Source of the DNA: Nemertoderma westbladi
Lineage: Eukaryota > Xenacoelomorpha > Nemertodermatida > Nemertodermatidae
Direction: 5' to 3'
DNA: 64,000 bases
Assembly: GCA_032718475.1 (NCBI GenBank)
Contig: JAUCBJ010007996.1
Span: forward strand, 1 to 64,000
Part shown: piece after piece, positions 10,313 to 21,063 of the stretch
Layout of the letters: every line of letters starts with the position of its first letter
Position numbering within the stretch: the first letter of the stretch is position 1
The notes under the pieces: generated by a model
What the model was told of the DNA's origin: nothing
Database searches by the model: none
Seen by the model: the letters and a program-made list of their open reading frames with translations, nothing else
Program-made: the position numbers and the translations under genes

Positions 10313-11755
10313 TTATAATATGGCAACATTGACTTCGAGGGTTAATGAGTCATCAACCAGGAATCCTCCTCCCGAACAAATAACTTTGTCCCAATGTAGT
10401 AGCGGCAAGCAGAGATACGTCCTCCCATCAACCAGGGAGGACAATTGAAATAGAGTAGACGTGTGGTAGCTCTGCTCGTGATTGTGCTCAACCCTGCGTC
10501 GTATTACCAGTGCAACCAAAAGTTTCTCGGAACCGACTGAGGTACGAACATTTCCCGAAGCCTTGACTACGTGTAAACCAAAACAAAGTAAATCAGGCTT
10601 CTTCTGCTCCCCTAACCGGTAGGCGATAAGTGAGAACGTCACCTGGCCTATCGTACGAACATCTGTTTGACCTTTGCTGTTTATAATAGGATAAGTTTTG
10701 CTTTTTCCCATTTTGCTGACATTCCGGAAGGTATCTTTGAAGTGTATCATGGTATTCTCTGATAGTTTCTTCAGTTTCGCTTCGGCAATGGCACCCAATT
10801 CTTCAATTTCGAGGTTCTCCAGAACACTGATATCGGAGAAGTTGTTTGGCATAAAATGCATCGATAAAATCTCAATTATTTTGGTTCTGAGGTTGTGAAG
10901 AAGGTAGATTCGCGCTAGTAGTAGGTAAGACAAAGGATTATATACCGGAGAGCTGGCTTTAATTAAAGCATCGTCTGGTTGAGACCAACTCCATATGATG
11001 GTTATCGCGGATCCATCCTTCACGCTGTATCCCTGGTCCAACCCGCCTGCAATTATATAAATTGTCATTAATCAAACGCTGTTGTAATGTTAGCTAAATC
11101 TATCAACCTAAAATCCGTTGATTTTATTATATGAACTGATATCTAATGCTGAATTCTGCCTATTAATTTATGCATTTCAACTAACCCATCATCGTCTCTT
11201 CGCATTTCTTAACGATTTCCATAATTTGATATTCGTGCGCCAGTTGGAGAATAATATCCACGTTACTTGGCTTTAAGCTGTGGTTAGACCGCGGGTAAAT
11301 CACCTCCAGAAACATTTTGAAGTCCTCATAACGCTTTCCTTCTATGATAATCTACATAGGTTAGAATACATTTGTGTTGATTTTGGTTTAATCACTTTGA
11401 TGTTACTTACATACTGTACGTTTTGTGTTCCACAGTCTATCACTTGAAAATAATTCAACAAGACCAGATAAAAAATAGTGTTTTTTACATTCATATTTAA
11501 CAACGAAGATGTTCATACTGTATTTAACGTGTGGCAGCTGCACTAATTGTTATGTTTGAAAATCCGACAAATTACCTCGTTCTTTGAAGATTCTTTGAAT
11601 CCCGAGCAGAGCATAGCCTCAAAGACTGGACTGAGAAAGCTCAATATATCTCTGTGAACGTAGAGTTTCTGTGTCTCTACTATAAGAACTAGGTTGGAAC
11701 TTCGGCTTGGTTTCGATAAGTCAAGTACTTCACTGTTATCAGGAGGCGGTGCAAA
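10313..11755 (-). CDS. BTB/POZ domain protein with MATH-like C-terminus (N-terminal exon missing)
   Basis: Likely a substrate-binding adaptor of a Cullin-3 ubiquitin ligase, the usual role of BTB-MATH proteins. Three exons join in frame: 11576-11755 (acceptor TTTTTTTGTTTAG, phase 0), 11186-11351 and 10313-11046; introns are 224 and 139 bp with GT-AG ends. The joined frame is 360 codons including TAA. Residues 1-60 carry the first BTB half (VLIVETQKLYVHRDILSFLS, then VFEAMLCSGF). Residues 61-115 carry the second half (MFLEVIYP, then PSNVDIILQLAHEYQI). A helical BACK-like stretch follows, then a ~130-residue region ending GGGFLVDDSLTLEVNVAI, which resembles the last strands of a MATH domain; that call is weaker. 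The first exon has an acceptor and no ATG, so a short upstream exon must exist but was not identified. No internal stops. Confidence 0.85.
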
Positions 11756-12156
11756 CTAAACAAAAAAATAAAATTGCCAAGTCATATTTTATCGCATTTA
11801 AACCACCCTATTAGTGCCGGACTATAAAATGTTGCACAAACACCCAGGGGGGGGGGGGGGGCTCATTATTTTAAAGCGCCAAAATTTAAAGTTGTGCACA
11901 ATTTCCTAAAAATTTCAAACTTACAAATTTTCAGCTAATCCAAATACAGGTTTTCTGGGGCGCTGAATCGATTGGAAAATGTTTAAAAATGATCTGATTA
12001 CTTTAAATAGCAGTTTTCGTCCACTACGTAGGCAAAAAATGAAAATCACCTGTATGTAACCAGCACTTTTCAGTTTGAAAACAAAAATTTTAATTGACTT
12101 ATACGATGCTATAAATGCACATTTTCAGGTTTTGTGGGGCGCTGATTATAGAGGGA
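11756..12156. other. Non-coding, upstream of BTB exons
   Basis: Should contain or lead to the missing 5' exon of the BTB gene, but no exon could be supported. A run of G lies near 11847-11861. Confidence 0.4.
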
Positions 12157-12877
12157 TGTTACCGTAACGACCCAGGTTACGGGGTAATTTTAAAGAATAA
12201 TAAAGCGGCTTTGGAGGGAAGTCAACACAGAAATTGGCGACCCAAAATAATAATAATGGTGGATCGGTCGGCACTGAATCCACCATGAAGTAAGGATATA
12301 ATACCTCACCCAATATCACACGGGAAGTTCCAGTGCAATTTACATTATATGTAACTTAGGGCATTGTTGTGTAGTAGCAGAGAAAGGGCCATGTTTAAAA
12401 TCAGTTGGATATTAAAAGCTGACTTAAACGTTGGACCAATCAGAGCCTCGGCTTGTGGGGCTATTTGTAGTAATTGGTAGATTGGGGTTTGCCCAGGCCT
12501 GGGGATATAGGTTGATTGCAGGGATACTATAGGAGTGCAATAGCTGTGTGGAGCCCTAAAGTGAGTCGCTTATTGGTTGCATTCCCAATCATGTAATACT
12601 ATTGTGCTAACAAGTTGTAACATTATTGGTCCATATGTTATATGTTGTAGGTAGTTCAGCTGGTAGTAGAATGGGGGTTATAGGGGCTCTACACAGCAGT
12701 TTGGGGTAATTCTGTCAGTGGTGAAGGTAGTGTCATGTTGTATTGTTTACCTCATTATCATGTTTTGTTAGAGAATTTTATACTGTAGTTTATGTATCAT
12801 TATTAGATGACAGAACCGAAACAAACGACTCTCCATTTTATCTTCTTACTACACAGTGATAGGGGTAGAATATCACA
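12157..12877 (+). mobile_element. Candidate 5' LTR (~721 bp)
   Basis: Starts TGTTACCGTAACGACCCAGG and ends ATATCACA, i.e. TG...CA. It is followed after 3 nt by a primer-binding-site-like sequence and then by a decayed gag. No second LTR was found in the window, so the left boundary rests only on the TGTTAC start and position. Confidence 0.5.
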
Positions 12878-12880
12878 TAT

Positions 12881-12897
12881 TGGGGCTCGTCCAGGAG
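12881..12897 (+). promoter_or_regulatory. Primer-binding-site-like sequence (tRNA-Pro type)
   Basis: TGGGGCTCGTCCAGGAG lies 3 nt after the candidate LTR end. It closely resembles the tRNA-Pro primer-binding sites (TGGGGGCTCGTCC...) used by many retroelements. The placement between LTR and gag supports the call. Confidence 0.6.
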
Positions 12898-12931
12898 TGT
12901 TACTCTGCAAACACCTGTCGCATTTCCTTGG

Positions 12932-13795
12932 ATGTCGATACGGCCTCCAGATCCAAAATGCAGCAAGTCAGTAAAACCTAACATTACTACTCGCAGTCGT
13001 TCAAATTCGGCAAGTACATTCCTCCAACTTCCTTACTATTCAAAGTCTCGAAGGGGTCGTTCTAATTCGCTTCTAAGCGAAAGTCAGCTACAATCAAAGT
13101 CTGCCATATCTTACATGAGTCTCGAATCCATTCCTCTTTCTATCGACTTTCTTTCTATCGATGACGAACTCTGCTACGAACTCCACAACGAACTCCGCTA
13201 CAAACTCAATGATGAACTCCACTACGATCTCAGCTACGAACTCGACGACGAACTCAGCTATGAACTTCGTCATGGCTGATGGAATTCGTAAAGAGACGGA
13301 TACTTTCAATGGGACAGGGAATGTTGATGCTTGGATAAAGTCGGTTTCTAGGATTGCCAAACTTCGAGGTTGGAGTGGTGACATTCTGGGTAAGATTGTG
13401 CCTGTTTACATTGTAGGGGCAGCAGCACATGTGCTTGATGAACTCAGTGTAGATCATTTTTAGAAATTTGTACTGCTCTACATGCAAAATTTGGGCCACA
13501 GGACTCCACGTATTTGTATAATTGTCTGTTAGATTGAAGACAAGTAGTAGGGGAAGGCGTGGGTGATTTGGTTATGCTAGTAATTTACATAGGTTAGGGC
13601 AGCAGGCTTTTCCATCAATGGCTCTCGATGAAAGGGAAAAATTACTTCTACCGATTTTTTTCGAGGAATATCTCAATGTTTAGCACGTAATATCCGTTTA
13701 ACTCAACCAAATAGTTTTGAAGAAACAGTTTGGCACGCAAAACGCAAAGAACTGTATCTTCTCCAAGAGTCAAATTTGGGTTCTAGTGGGATGAT
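12932..13795 (+). pseudogene. Decayed gag of a Ty3/gypsy-like LTR element
   Basis: A capsid-like stretch is readable at about 13278-13460: DTFNGTGNVDAWIKSVSRIA, then LRGWSGDILGKIVPVYIVGA and a LDEL ending. It fits the start of a retrotransposon gag domain (F-x-G...W...A...GW...L...A). A stop near 13461 and several frameshifts follow, but gag-like pieces continue in other frames (LHAKFGPQDSTYLYNCLL; EETVWHAKRKELYLLQE near 13720-13775). The N-terminal part at 13155-13265 is a 12-bp-unit repeat (CTACGAACTC types). Gag would form the particle packaging the element RNA; here it is dead, and no protease, RT or integrase follows. Confidence 0.6.
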
Positions 13796-14964
13796 CAATA
13801 AAACTGAAACAAATATCCCGGCTAGAAATATTGATTACCGAATAAATAGAACCACTGCCGATTTACTGTAGCGTAATTACGATAGATACACGTATACTGG
13901 ACAAGTAGATACAAAGTCGACCCCAACCAGGACTGGCAGTAATGCCTGATATTTAGAAATGCAAGTAGCGAGTTTACAGAATTAAATTTTATACAGTTTA
14001 TTGTATTGCCTAGCAACATATCCAGAATCCTTAGTTAGTTGAGAAACCTAACGATCTAGTTCCAGGGCCTCTACAATACCATTGTTAGCGAATCCAATCC
14101 GCTGCACCACCCATTGAGAAAATGGGGAATTGTGATTTACGAATTACGATTAAGTATGCAATATTATCCAACATAATATTGCATACCAGAAGGGAACAGG
14201 GCAATATAGTGCCAGTTGGAGATAGATAGCAACATATCTCAGGGGGAAGCCAGCATAGGGCCAGGGGAGATAAGGAGTGGCCAGAGGGTAAACCAACCAA
14301 TGGTGGGGCGGCACACCATCAATTAACGCGCTTCTATTGGTAGATCGAGTAGGTAGAGGTGTAACCTTCTAAGCAATAAGTATATAACCGTTACTCAATG
14401 TTAATTATATTCAGTTGGCTATCAGAGAGTGTAGAAGTCAAATGGTTTAAATCGTCGTTGTTACTGCTATCATTGTGCTATACTGATTGTGCTGTATTAT
14501 ACCGGTACTTATATATCAGACATTATCAATAGCGATAAACAAACTCTGTTATTTAAACGGCCTTCGGCTTTCAGTCTATTCCATCACACTGGGTGGATGT
14601 GGCGATGAGTATACACACGAGACAATCACCGGTCGGGATCCTCAGCCAACTCGGATCCCGTCACAACCATGACCCGTAATATAGTGTCATTTTCTAATGA
14701 CACGATGGTCTCCCCCCACCCCCACCTTTTTCTACAAATCTTTATCCCACATTGCTTGAAATTTGAAACACAACTAGTTCCACTCACCATCGATGTCCAC
14801 ATGAAGCCGGAATTTTCGATCTTCTCTGTCAATTTTTTTATATGCATTTTAAAAAAGTATCTTTTGCGAAATTGCACATCAGATCTTCACATTAGTGAAT
14901 AATTATTCATATTATTAGAAAGCTTGCTTTACAACGATTCCAAATATGTAATAATTTTTGAATT
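13796..14964. other. Non-coding; possible promoter-like block near 14290-14400
   Basis: No gene. The block has a CCAAT (near 14297), an inverted CCAAT (ATTGG near 14336) and a TATA-like AGTATATAACCG (near 14379). That is compatible with an LTR U3 or a host promoter, but no transcript-like feature follows that I can support. Confidence 0.3.
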
Positions 14965-15047
14965 TCGTTGAGAAACAGCTGTGATGTAGGATAGGCGTTC
15001 AAAGATTGCAAGCAGTATTGTTCGCTGAAGGCCCTTTATTCTATTTA
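14965..15047. repeat. Inverted repeat, left copy
   Basis: TCGTTGAGAAACAGCTG (14965-14981) and AAGGCCCTTTATTCTATTTA (15028-15047) recur as reverse complement at 19469-19511. There the two blocks lie closer together; ~37 bp are extra in the left copy. Together they bracket an old LINE. Confidence 0.75.
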
Positions 15048-15399
15048 TGTATGTATTAGGCTCGGATTTTGCCCTGGCAGGCTATATTAAGATAATCAAA
15101 TAATTCAACATTATGGTAAACCAAACACATTTAAGTAAAAATACCATAGAGGCACAAAACAACACTTATTTTTAAATGAATGCAAAAGAACATTGGTCTA
15201 CAAACATCAAAACGAAATAAAAAGCAGCTTTTCAGAAGTTCCACGTCTGAGATATCTTGCTGTTCACTACATCTATTTTGTTTTAGAAGAGTTTTGATTC
15301 CGTATTTATTGACACTCAGTGATGGTAGTGATGGAAGATCTAGTAACCACGAATTGATTTTAAATTGCAAAAATATATCCGTTTTGGTGCCCCCCATTA

Positions 15400-17330
15400 C
15401 AGCCAATAACTAACTATACAGGGCAGTCAACCTATTGTTTCCTGTATTAAAAACATTGTTAACAAGTCTGCAGTTGTGAAATCTGATTAAGGTCTCTAAT
15501 TTTGGTTGGTTCAAAATTCTGCAAAGTGTCGCTGAGTCCAAATAATTTACAAGTCTGAGTGTTCTGTCGGGTTTGTCGTGCAACTTCAATAAGGCGTTTT
15601 TCACCTTGTAGACAGACACATACAGAGCCGAGGGTAAGCAGATAGATGCCCATAGTTTTGAGACAACGGCAAGGGGGACTCTATCAACACATGCCTCTCG
15701 ATTCTAAATTGCTCACTTGATTCCATAGCTTACTCTTGAAGTGTCTTGCTATACCTTTATGGTCAAATGGAACTGGCATTCCCAGGAATATGAAGGATTA
15801 GTCAGATTTAATTGTACGACCGTGTAGCTCCACATATCCCCCAGGTACAATTTTCTCATTTTCATCTATCACTATGTAGTGTGATTTATTTGGATTAGGA
15901 CTTATCAGAAGATGGTTATGGGCAAAGTATTTTTCAGCGATTGTGATCATTTTTTCAATGTCTGTCTTCGTAAATCCAATAAAAATGATATCATTTACAT
16001 AACTGATCGCACCACAAGGTAAATGTTTTATGTGTATTCCTAATCCACTGTTCTCTATCTCATGTAATAGATCAGCCATATATAGATTAAATAATAGGGC
16101 CGATAGGACACCACCCTGACGTGTACGCCCTGCAAAAGATTCAATTGATTCTTGAGGGGCAGACCATCGATCTTGTGGGTTGCTTTCCCGGATTGATAAT
16201 AGGATTGAATTGCTGAAACCAAGTTATCTTGTAAGCCAGTTGACCGCAGTTTCGAAAATAGTTGATTTATTGGAGACTCTATCAAATGCTGCCTTTAGAT
16301 CAGTTGATAAAATATGTATCCTTGCTTGATCCCCTTCTACTGAAATAGGTTGTTCACTAGATGGTTGGTGATTTCCCTATAAATGTGTTATTTGTACCCC
16401 AGTTGTAAATCAGCAAGTTTGGGTTAATTTGGGTGCTTCAGCTAACACAAAATATTCCCATAACTTAACTATGGTATTTATAAACTTTCCTTCTTGTACG
16501 GGGAATATACTGCATGGCAGCTGCAAGCATTATTTCGGACGTCATAGTCAAAACTCTGTCGGAATCTTCGGGATATATTTAGTAGCCGGATTTTGTGTGA
16601 ACTTGATTCAAGTCAGATTTAATTTATCCAGTGTTGCTTTGTTTGAAAGAAATCGTGAATATTTCGTTTGTTTGCTGCAATCTAGAGATTTATCGTTCTC
16701 TGCTATTGTTGATGTTGATTTGAAAGTTGCCAAAATAGGAACATGATCTGAGACATTCTCTGGGTCTTACCTATTCTTCCAATGCTTCAGAATGTTCCGA
16801 TAGCCCTGTCCTGTTATGATATGATCTATCTGGGATTGTCGGATGACCTTGCCTGTCTTGGATTTGAAGAAAAAGGTGCTGTGGAACTTATTCTCTGAAA
16901 ATAAGCAACATGGCCGAAGTCCCGACGGTTCCATTACCAAGCTGGTGAATATCTCTCCACTTTTCGTTTTGTTTTTTGTAATGAGTGATGCATTATCAGT
17001 TGCGTCCTCAATCAGCTGGTTGATTGCATTCTATGATATACTGTCTTTGATTTGGCTTTTATTTGACTATGACTATACTTCCTTCGTACTGTTACAAGTC
17101 GGCATATAGGTTCCAATTATTATGGTATTCGGGGTGCAAAATTTGTCAGCAATTTTTAATCCTAAAGTGCGATCCGAGTGCTTATCCGCTATGGAAAAAT
17201 GAGGAAGGATAGATTTATGGACAAGTATACATAAACCCCCTCCTGGCCCCTTACTCGTTGCTTGTCAACGAGTATTTCATTTGAAACCATATATGTAGAA
17301 TGCCTCATAGTCAGCAAATTTATTATTTCT
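15400..17330 (-). pseudogene. Old LINE, endonuclease-reverse transcriptase ORF relic
   Basis: Minus-strand pieces of a second LINE family, heavily frameshifted. In order: an endonuclease end with GQGYRNILKHW and NVSDHVPILATFK (plus 16720-16758; SDHxP is the conserved last motif of LINE apurinic endonucleases); RT motif A STDLKAAFDRV (about 16275-16310); motif B RQGGVLSALLFNLYMADLLH (about 16065-16125); motif C degraded to YVNDIIFI from YADD (about 15970-16000); then a C-terminal part with LHDKPDRTLRLVNYLD near 15540-15590. CR1/L2-like by impression only. Many stops; not functional. Confidence 0.75.
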
Positions 17331-17819
17331 CATAAAGAAGTACTCTGCTTGTCCTGCATACAACCAGCGTTCTTCGAGAATCGAACAGAAGTGGAGATTC
17401 TTCAGTAATAATTATCGTAATGTAGTTTAAACTGTTTATGTAACCCTGACAGTTAAAGGACATTATCTTAACATCTGTGGCTGGAGTATTGTTGTTAATT
17501 ACAGTAGGACGACGTACTCTTTAAATTTAAGATGGGGATTGTATTATTGTACTCTTTTCCTAATGAAACTGATTGTTGGAGGTCCTTATGAAGGTCTCTC
17601 ACTTTAAAAGTACCGTCTTGAAGGGCACTGCCCATCATTCATATTACCTTGCACTTTTTTATCTGTTTTCCGAAGAACCTTTGGGAAACATAACTTTGCG
17701 CTCGCCCTGCCTGATAGCAATCTTTCATGTTAGGTTTATGGCCCGATTCATATGCTTTGTTGTCTCCGTTTGGGCAGAATATGATGTTGCCATTGTTGTT
17801 GATCTGATTTTTGAGCTAT

Positions 17820-19361
17820 GATTGATTAGTGAATGGATATGAAACGGAATCTCCAGTATTATTGATTGGATTGCCTCGTTTGAAGTTCCAGGGATCTGCT
17901 TTTTTGTATCTTTCGAACAAGCTTGAGTGAGTATCCGAAGCTCCCCTCTGTAGTACAGAAGTCGCTTGAAGTTCCAGAAATCTGTTTTTTGTAGCTTTCA
18001 AAAGAGCTACATTTAGTATCCGAAGCTCCCTTCTGTAGTCGCTTGAAGTTCCAGGGATCTGCTTTTTTGTATCTTTCGAACAAGCTAGAGTGAGTATCCG
18101 AAGCTCCCCTCTGTAGTACAGTAGTCGCTTGAAGTTCCAGAAATCTGTTTTTTGTAGCTTTCAAAAGAGCTACATTTAGTATCCGAAGCTCCCTTCTGTA
18201 GTCGCTTGAAGTTCCAGGGATCTGCGTTTTTGTATCTTTCGAACAAGCTAGAGTGAGTATCCGAAGCTCCCCTCTGTAGTACAGTAGTCGCTTGAAGTTC
18301 CAGAAATTTGATTTTTGTAACTTTCAAATAAGCTACATTTAGTATCCGAAGCTCCCCTCTGTAGTCGTTTCTCCTGTTGTGAAGTCCCTTGTTGGCAAAG
18401 GTGATGGATATGCATATTTGAGTCTGGCCCTACTTCCCCCCTAGAATACAATCCAAGTCCTTCTCCAGTATGGTGACTTCGGCTTGTTTTATTTTCCCTA
18501 TACCACCCATTATCCTGATATCTTTCAGTTGAGATCCTGTCTGTTTATGACAGAAATCCAACAGGTTTCTACGATTTGTGTTTTCAGATAAGTTTGGAAC
18601 TTTGAAGCAAACAAGTCTAGGCTCTTTGTCTGTTTACATTCTCCAATTATCATTACATTCTTTCTCATAAGCTTTCAGAAAACCCTGCAATAGTTTGTTT
18701 CTTTGTTGGATTTCTAGTGATAATTTTGTTTCATGATCAAGCTCAATCATCGTTTCTATAGCTTGCCTACTGTTCATCAGATAATGAATGATTTTTATTG
18801 GCTGTATGTTTATGGTGTGGAAATTCCCACGTTTATTTGCTTTGTAACACATCACTTAATGATTTAGGATTATTCACGGAGATATGATCTACAGTATCAG
18901 TTTCGACATCAGATGACACATATTCACTTAATGTTATATAATTTATGTCACTATTTGAACTTGAACTGCTTTCATTACCATCCTTAATTTTGAATGTATT
19001 TGCAACACTCCTAGTCTTTGCATTTCGTTTCTTCTTATGCCTATTTTTCTTGATGCCCTTTTATAAATCCCTGTTCCTGCTGAAGCACATGCTGGAGAGG
19101 ATGAAGGTTTTATTTGGATTAGGCCCCTTGAATCTCACTCTCCATGTCGGAAACTTTTTGATTAGAGCAGCTAAGTTGATGTTGTAGGCTCTTCATCTCA
19201 ACATGCATAGTAGCCACCATTTGTATTACCTCTATAAAGCATGTAGTGTCAAGTGAAGATATATTTACTCGTTTTCTAAAGGTTGGTGTGATCCCCTTCG
19301 AATCCCACACAAGACTAAATTCTGCTACATCGTTTAATAAATACACAATGTTCTGGAACAT
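17820..19361 (-). pseudogene. ORF1-like region of the old LINE
   Basis: Upstream of the endonuclease relic on the same strand. Broken open pieces include a possible coiled coil (EVIQMVATMHVEMKSLQHQL, 19119-19361) and a charged piece (SLEIQQRNKLLQGFLKAYEK, 18634-18855). Position and composition suit a LINE ORF1 (RNA-binding chaperone), but no RRM or zinc knuckle was recognised. Part of it (17881-18369) has become a 163-bp tandem repeat. Confidence 0.4.
17881..18369. repeat. 163-bp tandem repeat, three copies
   Basis: Units start TGAAGTTCCAGGGATCTGC at 17881, 18044 and 18207, exactly 163 bp apart. Each unit is itself two related halves (~85 and ~78 bp), both running from TGAAGTTCCAG to ATCCGAAGCTCCC. 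The third unit is the most diverged. Confidence 0.92.
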
Positions 19362-19468
19362 TTTGTTTATGTATAATTAGCTACACAATATAGAAATTGT
19401 GTAGGCATACCGCTGTTGCCCACCAACTCATAAAATAAATAACTAATTCTAGAATTTAATGTATTTAT

Positions 19469-19511
19469 TAAATAGAATAAATGGCCTTATATCTCAGCTG
19501 TTTCTCAACGA
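19469..19511. repeat. Inverted repeat, right copy
   Basis: Reverse complement of the blocks at 14965-15047, including the perfect 17-mer CAGCTGTTTCTCAACGA (19495-19511). Confidence 0.75.
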
Positions 19512-20322
19512 CATTTAAACATTGTCTGTCTGTCCGGACGTCGGTCCGTCCGTCCGTCCGTGAAATACGTATGAAAAATGCACGAAAAACGCATGATAAA
19601 AAAGCATGCAAAATTCATTTGTAAATAACTTTTGAATATTTTAACCATTTTCAAACAAATTTTGTATGGGCATACGATAGAAAAATTTCCAATATTTTTG
19701 AAAGTTAAGGCCAAATACCTCTCGAACTTTTGACTCCAGATCAAATTTCGCGAAGTTCGCGAAGATCAAATTTCGCAAAGTTCGCGTGCTGTACGACGCC
19801 CCACGAACGTGTACTTTATTTCCTTATAGCCGACGAACAGTTAGGAGATATTTATGTGTATTATTAGTCTATGGCGCAGCCCAAGGCGTCCTTTACGCCT
19901 TGGCGCAGCCCCTGATTATTAACACCTGAATGGTAGGCCTACTTTTTGTGGTCACATTCGTCGGTCTATAACATACCAGTACTAGGCCTACAGTAACATA
20001 ATGTTCATTGGTTAGCATTAGAATATTAAAATTTTCGATTTTTAGAAATTTTCTATTTTTGTTATTTTTTGTTTCCGGGGTTTTGACAAATTAATAAAAC
20101 TTTTATAGCTAGAAGAACCCAGTTCTGAACTCAAAATGTATAAACTAAAATGTTTCATTACACCGGAAGGCACCAAAACCATCGCTGGTAGAAACGAAAA
20201 TTAAAACCAAATTGTGCGAAATTAAAGGGCAGTTTTTTCGGAAACGGAAAAGTTTTATTTGCAACGGTAAGAAGTCATAGTAATTTATCCTGTTTTGTAA
20301 TGATGACTATAATAATACTCAC
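19512..20322. other. Non-coding; short GTCCGTCC run and 27-bp duplication
   Basis: A (GTCC)n-like stretch near 19528-19561 and a direct duplication GATCAAATTTCGC(G/A)AAGTTCGC near 19739-19787. A candidate splice acceptor (TTTCTACCAG on the minus strand, AG at 20185-20186) could belong to the proline-rich gene, but would give only a very short terminal exon. Confidence 0.45.
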
Positions 20323-21063
20323 TGCTTTTCGGACTGGAGTTCTCCTACCCCCACTCTCAGGAGAGTTTGGACATGATGTCTCCACCTTTGGGATGTACAG
20401 CTTCAGTTCGGGATAGCGAGGAATCTCTGGGCTAAGTAGCGCCGGTGGAGTCGGAGGGCAGGTATGGGCTCTCTCTTTGAGATTAAGTAAACCTCTCTGT
20501 GTGAGAACAGGGGGGTCGTGTCTTTCTGCTGGTGGTGGTGGCGGTGGTGGATTGACTCTTTCTGGTGGGGCTGGCAGTGGTGGGTGGACTCTTTCTGGTG
20601 GTGGTGGTAGTAGTGGTGGAGTGACCCTTTCTGGTGGTGGATGGACTCTTTCTGGTGGTGGTGGTAGTGGTGGAGTGACCCTTTCGGGTGGTGGGTGGAC
20701 TCTTTCTGGTGGAGTTTGGTGGACTCTTTCTGGTGGTGGATGGGCCCTTTCTGGTGGTGTTTGGTGGACTCTTTCTGGTGGTGGATTGGATCTTTCTGGT
20801 GGTGTTTGGTGGACTCTTTCTGGTGAGGGTTGATGGACTCTTTCTGGTGGTGCTGGTTGTGGTGGATTGACCCTTTCTGGTGGAGTTTGGTGGACTCTTT
20901 CTGGTGGTGGATGGGCCCTTTCTGGTGGTGTTTGGTGGACTCTTTCTGGTGGTGGATTGGATCTTTCTGGAGGTGGTGCTGGGGGATGGACTCTCTCTGG
21001 TGTGGGTGCGGGACCTTTCTCCATAGAATATAGTTTCGGTTCATTGGGTCTAGACGCTGCCAT
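20323..21063 (-). CDS. Proline-rich repeat protein, probable first coding exon
   Basis: A 247-codon minus-strand frame starts MAASRPNEPKLYSMEKGPAP after an in-frame stop (TAA at 21079-21081) and ends at a strong donor, AAAAGCA|GTGAGTATT, in phase 0. Residues ~20-185 are a low-complexity array of PPERVHQ, PPERAHP and PPERVNP units (7-8 residues), recalling SH3- or WW-binding linkers; that is composition only. The last ~60 residues are non-repetitive and end GGRRTPVRKA. No signal peptide or membrane segment is visible. No following exon was found with confidence. The same DNA is open on the plus strand because it is a GGT-rich minisatellite, which weakens the case. Start context is poor. Family unknown. 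Confidence 0.5.

Noticed and set aside
16429-17109. Plus-strand frames over the old LINE
   Set aside because: Antisense to the endonuclease region, whose motifs are on the minus strand.
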